Under the pieces are notes generated by a model. It searched no databases. It was given only the letters and a program-made list of their open reading frames with translations, and had not been told where the DNA came from. DNA of 64,000 bases from Obelidium mucronatum (lineage: Eukaryota > Chytridiomycota > Chytridiomycetes > Chytridiales > Chytriomycetaceae), in contig JAIVFH010000049.1 in NCBI GenBank assembly GCA_025765595.1, positions 1 to 64,000 of the forward strand, given 5' to 3'. A program made the position numbers and the translations under genes. This document shows, piece after piece, positions 57,707 to 64,000 of the stretch; positions within the stretch are counted from its first letter, which is position 1; each line of letters begins with the position of its first letter.

Positions 57707-58853
57707 ATGAACTCAAGACTAAAGTCTCTGTGCTACTGCCGAGCGGTAATGCAGCACGGAGTGGAGCTTCTTGTTCTCTGTGCCGGCGTCAGCGTCTCTT
57801 CAGTGCAGTGGCTTGAAATTGAAACCCCAAACAAGACGGTTACAATCGCTTGCGACGGTTATGTGGCTGGAAACGCTTCGATTGCTCTCGATAGCGCAGA
57901 CTTGAATCAGCAAAGCAGAAGAGAAAGCGCCCTTCTTTCCCTCTTTCGGTGCGTTTTAGGATCGATTGGGATCAACTTGAAGTGTAAAAACTTCTGACAA
58001 TCACAAAAGCCTCACAGATGCACTGTCTCGACTTCAGGATGTTAATAACCCCAATGGTCCGCGTACTTCTCAGGGATCGCTGGAGCATTTGGACGGCTAT
58101 GTTCCAGCAGTCGCCCCTGCAAGTTTGGACTTGGCTTCTATCAAAGACTACAGCCGTACTGTTGCATGTAATGACGGCTACCACACAGCTCTTCTTGCGC
58201 TGGAAGATTCATTGATTCGAATTGACCGTATCGTACTCGCCGCGTTCGAAACTGTCAAGTTGGCCAAGCACTTTCACGTTATAGAAGATCAGAATCCAAC
58301 CTTTGAAGCCAATGTAAAATCCTTGGCCGACCTCCCGGAACTGAATGAACCGGTTCCTAGCACGCCTGTGGTAGTCACGGATGCCTTCAGCCTGAATCTT
58401 AGGGGACTTGGTTTCTTGGTCCTGTTTGCAGATGCAATTTCCGCCGGCAATCCAGATCCCTTTTTGGAATATGTGGATCCCTTTTTCAGTGTGTGGGAGC
58501 TGTTCAGGTCGTCTCTGGACGGTCGACCTGATTTTACTCTGAAAATTTGTGATGACACCACACCAGCCAAGAAATGGATGCAACGCAAGATTGAAATGGG
58601 GGCAACCTTTGAATACTTTGACTTTAATCTGAATCGGCTTGGAAGAGAGCCTACTGATACTGTTGGTGCAAACGTTGTTGTCAGGTTTGCCAACAAGACA
58701 ACCTTGCGTGGCATCGTGTCGATGGACTTGAACAACGGTTCTCCATTCAAGCTGCTTTTCAGATTTGAAATTGCGGAATGCTCTCCTGCCGATTTTGGTT
58801 GGGAGCACGTTTACCCTGCTGGATTTCCTGGACTGAAAGTTGACAAGAAGTAG
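57707..58853 (+). CDS. Unrecognised family protein, copy 4
   Basis: Exon 1 starts MNSRLKSLCYCRAVMQHGVE, with SVQWLEIETPNKTVTIACDG, and ends LLSLFR. The intron (GTGCGTTTTAGG to ACAAAAG) leads to LTDALSRLQDVNNPNGPRTS and the usual blocks: NEPVPSTPVVVTDAFS, FRSSLDGRPDFTLK, TTPAKKWMQRKIEMG, FANKTTLRGIVSM, ending GWEHVYPAGFPGLKVDKK and TAG. Very similar to copy 5 downstream, with which it shares 5' and 3' flanks. No frame break. Function unknown. Confidence 0.78.
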
Positions 58854-59086
58854 TTGTTGCCAGTTGTTGGAATTGCAATTAAATAAATCTTTGTTCGTTT
58901 GCGGAAAGAGAAATTATGGATGTATGTTATTCTAATTATGAAATGGTGTATCAAGGCAGTAACAAGGGACTTCTTGTCCTGAGAAGTTCAGAACTCACAA
59001 TCGCGCACAGAATCTCACCAATGATGATTGAGCTCAGAACAGCTGCCGTGTGAAACAAGGAAACTTTTGTTCATATTTTGGCAAAA
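58854..59086. other. 3' flank of family copy 4
   Basis: Contains AAATAAATCTTTGTTCG, a likely polyadenylation region resembling that of copy 3, then unremarkable sequence up to the duplicated MED4 stub. No gene seen. Confidence 0.5.
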
Positions 59087-59165
59087 CGCTGCAGGTTCGC
59101 GTCGGATGTCGGCGTCGTTGTTTGCTGCTGCAGCTCGTCGTGTGCTGAGAGGATGTCGGTCACTT
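59087..59165 (-). pseudogene. Stub of the MED4 5' end
   Basis: On the minus strand this reads VTDILSAHDELQQQTTTPTS then DANLQR, corresponding to MED4 codons for VADILATLDELQQQTTAPTS then DASLQR. The start codon is lost. The following 150 bp (CTTTCATGTCTCCGCCATCC and on) match the MED4-copy 4 intergenic region. It shows that the tandem duplication that made copy 5 took along the first 75 bp of the neighbouring gene. Confidence 0.88.
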
Positions 59166-59318
59166 ATTCTTTGTTTCTTTTTGTTTGTTTTTTACTTTCA
59201 TGTCTCCGCCATCCAATAACAATCGATGGATCGTTTTTCATTTGTTTCAAAGTTGCTTCGCTTCATTAGTCTGACAATGAGGCCAATAGAAAAGTTTGAT
59301 TAAAATCAGGCTTGTCCA

Positions 59319-60459
59319 ATGAACTCAAGACTAAAGTCTCTGTGCTACTGCCGAGCTGTAATGCAGCACGGAGTGGAACTTCTTGTTCTCTGTGCTGGCG
59401 TCAGCGTATCTTCGGTCCAGTGGCTTGAAGTTGAAACCCCAAACAAGGCGGTTACGATCGCTTGCGACGGTTATGTGGCTGGAAACGCTTCGATTGTTCT
59501 CGATAGCGCAGACTTGAATCAGCAAAGCAGAAGAGAATGCGCCCTTCTTTCCCTCTTTCGGTGCGTTTTAGGATCGATTGGGATCAAGTGTAAAAACTTC
59601 TAACAATCACAAAAGCCTCACAGATGCATTGTCTCGACTTCAGGATGTTAATAACCCCAATGGTCCTCGTACTTCTCAGGGATCGCTTGAGCATTTGGAC
59701 GGCTATGTTCCAGCAGTCGCCCCTGCCGCTTTGGACTTGGCTGCTATCAAAGACTACAGCCGTACTGTTGCATGTAATGACGGCTACCACACAGCTCTTC
59801 TTGCGCTGGAAGATTCATTGATTCGAATTGACCGCATCGTACTCGCCGCGTTCGAAACTGTCAAGTTGGCCAAGCACTTTCACGTTATAGATGATCAGAA
59901 TCCAACCTTTGAAGCAAATATAAAATCACTGGCCGACCTCCCGGAACTGAATGAGCCAGTTCCCAACACACCTGTGGTAGTCACGGATGCCTTCAGCCGG
60001 AATCTGAGGGGTTTTGGTTTCTTGGTCCTGTTTGCAGATGCAATTGCCGCTGGTAATCCAGATCCCTTTCTGGGATATGTAGATCACTTTTTCCATGTGT
60101 GGGAGTTGTTCAGATCATCGGGTGACAGCAGACCTGACTTTGCTGTGGAAATTTGCCATCATACCACACCAGCCAAGAAATGGATGCAACACAAGATTGA
60201 AATGGGGGCGGTCTTTGAATATTTTGACTATAACTTGAATTGGAATGGAAAGGATCCCACATCCACTGTTGGTGCAAACGTGGTTGTCAGATTTGCTGAC
60301 AAGACAACGTTGCGAGGCATGGTGTCGATGGACTTGAACGACGGTTCTCCATTCAAGCTGCTTTTCAGATTTGAAATTGCGGAATGCTCTCCTGCCGATT
60401 TTGGTTGGGAGCATGTTTACCCTGCTGGATTTCCTGGACTGAAAGTTGACAAGAAATAG
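59319..60459 (+). CDS. Unrecognised family protein, copy 5
   Basis: Nearly identical in exon 1 to copy 4 (MNSRLKSLCYCRAVMQHGVE), ending LLSLFR. Exon 2 has LTDALSRLQDVNNPNGPRTS, NEPVPNTPVVVTDAFS, FRSSGDSRPDFAVE, TTPAKKWMQHKIEMG, FADKTTLRGMVSM and FGWEHVYPAGFPGLKVDKK. It differs from copy 4 by scattered amino-acid changes that leave the shared blocks intact, which suggests selection on protein sequence. Function unknown. Confidence 0.78.
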
Positions 60460-60704
60460 TTTAAACAGTGGTTGGGATACAATACATTCGGTCTTTGACT
60501 CTTTTTGATGTAATGACAACTACCACATTCTTTGGATTTTGTCTTCTCTGGAACTCAAGGTGGGATACTGGGAACTCAGCAACTGTAGATTCGTCAAGCG
60601 TTGGGAAGATTTCGGCAACCGCATTCCTTTCATTGGCTCTATTTAGTTTTATCATTTATTTATTTTTACTTTGTAATATATACATTATTAAAAAAAGTTA
60701 AAAA

Positions 60705-61090
60705 ATGACCAAACGAAAGGAAGACAACATCAACGACTTCATCAACGACAATGAGGACGAAGATGAGGAACAACCACAAAAATCGGCTGCTGCGTCAAAG
60801 AAGCAAAAGAAACAAGTAACCCCAATCAAACTGTCAAAAAGGCAACCGAACTTATCCACCATTTCCACCAGCCAAGCACAGCAGCTTCAGAGGAAACCGT
60901 CTACAACCTGAGCTCGAAAAAGAGAGCCAAAATTGGCGAATATAAGGGCTTTAAATACGCAGACATTCGTGAATACTACGAAGAAAAGGGCTCTGGCGAA
61001 TGGAAACCTGGCAAGAAGGGCATCACCCTCAACAAGGCAGAGCTGCAAGAACTAAAGAAAGTCATTGATACCCTTATCGAAGGCCTTTAA
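60705..61090 (+). CDS. SUB1: Sub1/PC4 transcriptional coactivator
   Basis: Single-stranded DNA-binding coactivator of RNA polymerase II. Start MTKRKEDNINDFINDNEDED, an acidic then basic N-terminus (KSAAASKKQKKQ). The PC4 domain is NLSSKKRAKIGEYKGFKYAD, IREYYEEKGSGEWKPGKKGI and TLNKAELQELKKVIDTLIEG, ending TAA. Two frame corrections are needed next to each other, ATC-A (60828) and AAC-T (60832), giving TPINVKKATELIHHF; both are synonymous wobble pairs. A 26-nt GTAACC...AAAAG intron would also fix the frame but is shorter than any other intron here. Convergent with the MAP4K gene, 63 bp between stops. Confidence 0.9.
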
Positions 61091-61153
61091 TAATTATTTG
61101 ACTTTCGTTTTTTGGAACCAAACATACCATGGAAATAATAAATAAGTGTATTA

Positions 61154-63270
61154 CTAATGCAATTCGATACATAATACGGACGATGCCGACCGCAATCCAT
61201 CCCTTTCTTCATCTGCCAGCAAAAGAACTCTTTTTTTATCGGCTGCGGAAAGAATGTGTAAGCTGATCCAATCCAATAACTCTGACAAAGCAAAACATGC
61301 TTTTCCAACTTACAAACTAAAAACTGCAATCGCTGTATTCGTTCCAAACTTGTAGCAAACTGATGCACAACGTCTCCATTCCGAATATCAATCACATCAA
61401 TCACTGTTTTCGATCCTGCCACCAAGTACTTTGTTCCCAACTTGGCTATTTCAATATGTTTGAGTATGCCTCATGTTCAACGCGAGTTTTTTTTTAGATA
61501 CCTGCAAATATCATGTCGTTCCGCCAGTTCAAACATTTGACGTCTTCGCCCGCATCTTCGCCAAGTGCTGAAAGGAGACCCATTTCTAAACTTAAATCAA
61601 TCAGAAATCAAGAAACGAGTTGGAACATTTAAGATATCGAAATAAAGCATTCCAACTCAACTCTTAAAACACAGAATTAACGTCTCTACATGGGGGAACG
61701 ACAATCCCTTGACATAACGACCCAACACTCGATTTCCGACAACTTTATCGTTATCGTGGTGCTCATCAGCGCCATTTTTCGGAACATGAACATCATCAAT
61801 ATCTCCCGTTTGGAGATCCACAGATTGGCAGAAACAAGAGTCTTCACTGTTGTCCTTGTTTGTTCCACCAACAAACATGTGGTATTCATTTGGAGCGCTT
61901 TCAATCAAATCTATACACCTTGGCTTGAATGAAAACTGAATGTCCTAATTTGTGGGTTCAGTTATTTTGCCACAAAAGGAATTCAAGAAACACCATCTCT
62001 TCACCTTCATCTTTATGAATCTATTGGAAGGGAATGACGTCCATTTCCAAACAGACACCAAAGAACCAAGTGAGATGCACAAATGATGATTTTCACGATA
62101 CGAAGCTGATTAATTAAGCAAATTTAATAAACAAATAGAAGGAGAGATGGGCGGACAGAATCGAACACAAGAAAGGATCAAAGTGGCTCGATGCTACTCA
62201 ACTCAAGGAATAAAATAAGCACCCTCTTGTATCCTTCATCTTCTTGTACATTGTCAATGCTTCAAATTGCTTCTTTTTTGAAAAGAGTTGATCAAGGCTG
62301 TTTTGTGCAAGTGGTGTAGAAACATCATGTATTCCAAGAACATTATGTTTGCCTGTTGCAATCAAGCGACATTATGCATAAATAAAAGAGGTTTTAAGAG
62401 AATAATAATTCAATTCACTCACCTGATCGCGATACAATGATCCCCAAATCTTTAATGAATGAAATTTGTGAATACCGCCGAGTAGAAAGAATCACAAGCG
62501 CTGTCGTTGTCGTCGGAGAATGACGACGATGCGGACACCAACACCTCCAGACTGAAGATTTGCCTGTTGTATCGAAGGCGAAAAGGCCTTCTTCCGTTCC
62601 AAACAAGAGAGTTTTCCCGATGTACTCGGCGCATGTTATTCTGATGGCGATTCTGCATAATCGAGTGGCTTTGATTACCTTTGTTGAATGAATAAGAGAT
62701 ATTAATTTACAAACACACCCCTCTCATTCTCTCAACTGGACGAGGCTCTTTTGTAGTGATTTCCGGTTTCCGGGCTAGGTGACATACTTGGTTGAGTACA
62801 AGCAGAAGATGGTGTTGTTGAAGTGGGCTGTTGTTGCTGATGCGGCGACGGAGGTGGCATAGATAAATCGAAAAGTACAGGCGTCGCTGGGAAAGCCTTT
62901 TTTTGACATACGGCAATTGCAAGCATCGTTGGCAACTCCCATGGCCTGGTATCAGATGTACACTACCACCACCACCGCCATCTTCGTCGTCATCATCGTC
63001 GTCAATATTGAAATTTTCGTTATTATCGTTTCCGAAAAATTCCAGTGTATCAAACACACCTCGTTGTCGTTTGGCTTCGGCCTTGGACTTTTTCGTTTCA
63101 GCTCGTTGGAGTCGCGATCGTTGAATCAGATTCTGGATAATACTCGGTTCTTGGTTTAAATGCGGGTATGGATTATGGTTTCGAATGAATGGATGCTGTT
63201 TTTTTGCAACAGAGTGAGTATTTTTCTGTTTTCTGAGAACATTCTACGCACACACACACACACACACACT

Positions 63271-63305
<35 letters not shown>

Positions 63306-64000
63306 AAACAAACAAACGAACAAGATAGAAAAAGCAGAATCACAGAACCGGGGGTCAAAACAAAGAAGACCCACCTTAATCAACTCTGCAGCCGACAATC
63401 GTTGCTCAGGATTCTTTTCTAAACAAATCCTCAAGAAATCTACGAAAGCCGGGGACCACGATTCCTCATTTTGTAAAACAGGACTATCGCGGTTCGCAAT
63501 CATGAATAAAACTCGCATCGGGCACATATCATACATTGGCGGTTGACATTCTGCCATTTCTATTGCTGAAATACCGAGTGACCAGATATCCGCCTTGTTT
63601 TTGGTTTTTTTGGTATCGTTTACTGGCAAAGAAAATACCCCCACCTTAGAGTCATAGGCTGTTCCCTGGTCATGGGTGGTGATCACTTCAGGTGCCATCC
63701 AATAGGGACTTCCAACAAACGTTTGTCTTTTCGTGAGAGTTTTCGTAAGCTGGGTGGCGACTCCAAAGTCGGCTAAGTTTAAGTGGAGGCACTGGTATGT
63801 TAGAAAAATTCAAAAAACAGTCATGCGCCACACCTAGTTTTACTCCTCCGTCCTCAGTTAGCAATATATTCCCGCATTTGATATCTCTGTGTATTTTCTG
63901 GCGGGAGTGGAGGAATGCAAGGCCCTAAAGCAACTATAACATGAACTTCCAACACACACAGCCTTTCTTCTTCCTTCTTTTGATTCTCTTACCATCAAAC
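61154..64000 (-). CDS. MAP4K-type Ste20 kinase with CNH domain (5' end off window)
   Basis: Partial: the kinase N-lobe lies beyond the right edge. Visible motifs: [20 protein letters not shown] (catalytic loop), [56 protein letters not shown] and [20 protein letters not shown]. After the kinase come [20 protein letters not shown], an acidic Asp run, and the citron homology (CNH) domain, with [19 protein letters not shown] and [20 protein letters not shown]. It ends [14 protein letters not shown] to VLCIELH, TAG at 61154-61156. Kinase plus C-terminal CNH is the MAP4K (GCK-I) arrangement, upstream of JNK-type cascades in animals. Introns include a 51-nt one in the activation region. Confidence 0.85.
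63249..63303. repeat. CA microsatellite in MAP4K intron
   Basis: (CA)n with two interruptions (CACTCACGCA), lying in the intron after SAAELIK of the kinase gene. Probably length-polymorphic. Confidence 0.9.

Noticed and set aside
60807..60832. A 26-nt intron (GTAACC...AAAAG) in SUB1
   Set aside because: It would restore the frame, but it is far shorter than the next smallest introns (43 nt), and two adjacent synonymous wobble duplications give a better protein sequence (TPINVKKATEL).

Overview
This window is nuclear DNA of a eukaryote with a compact, intron-rich genome. Short GT-AG introns (about 40-120 nt) interrupt most genes, stop codons are followed by AATAAA-like signals, and neighbouring genes lie only tens of bases apart. 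The gene content is core opisthokont-like: NF-YC, Sub1/PC4, MED4, Beclin/ATG6, eIF3a, UBA1, 14-3-3, V-ATPase subunit C, a MAP4K-type kinase with a CNH domain, mitochondrial SSB and three actins. A small MORN2-like protein, a fungal-type NF-YC core and a possible Mug135-like tail suggest an early-diverging (perhaps zoosporic) fungus or a related protist. That placement is inference.

Layout: 1-4.9 kb holds repeats, two genes and relics of an unrecognised gene family. 4.9-10.6 kb holds hypothetical genes, a secreted Cys-repeat protein and an M20 amidohydrolase. 9.7-14.4 kb is a cluster of 7-TM proteins, one of them a fused double copy. 14.5-24.7 kb holds PSMA4, an MFSD1-like transporter, actin, an NAD(P)-binding protein, actin, a degenerate actin-like gene, pyridoxal kinase and NF-YC. 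24.8-33.2 kb is one giant SH3-SH3-DH-PH-coiled-coil RhoGEF. 33.2-48.1 kb holds a membrane protein, SF3B6, PDRG1, eIF3a, another family member, a small TM protein, Beclin/ATG6, DDX49 and UBA1. 48.3-54.2 kb is an imperfect tandem duplication of [mtSSB - MORN - 14-3-3] with one degraded member of each pair. 54.9-61.1 kb holds V-ATPase C, MED4, two more family members in tandem and Sub1. 61.2 kb to the right edge is a MAP4K whose N-terminus lies outside the window.

Most genes are housekeeping and do not form a pathway cluster. The locally expanded parts are the five-copy (plus relics) unrecognised family, the 7-TM family, the actins and the 14-3-3 block. Divergent neighbours share very short promoters (39-58 bp).

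A recurrent oddity is that many conserved genes carry one-base (+1) reading-frame interruptions. In nearly every case the extra base, together with the base before it, spells two synonymous third-position letters of the same codon. I read these as both alleles of heterozygous silent SNPs written into the consensus, so the genes are annotated as intact across them.
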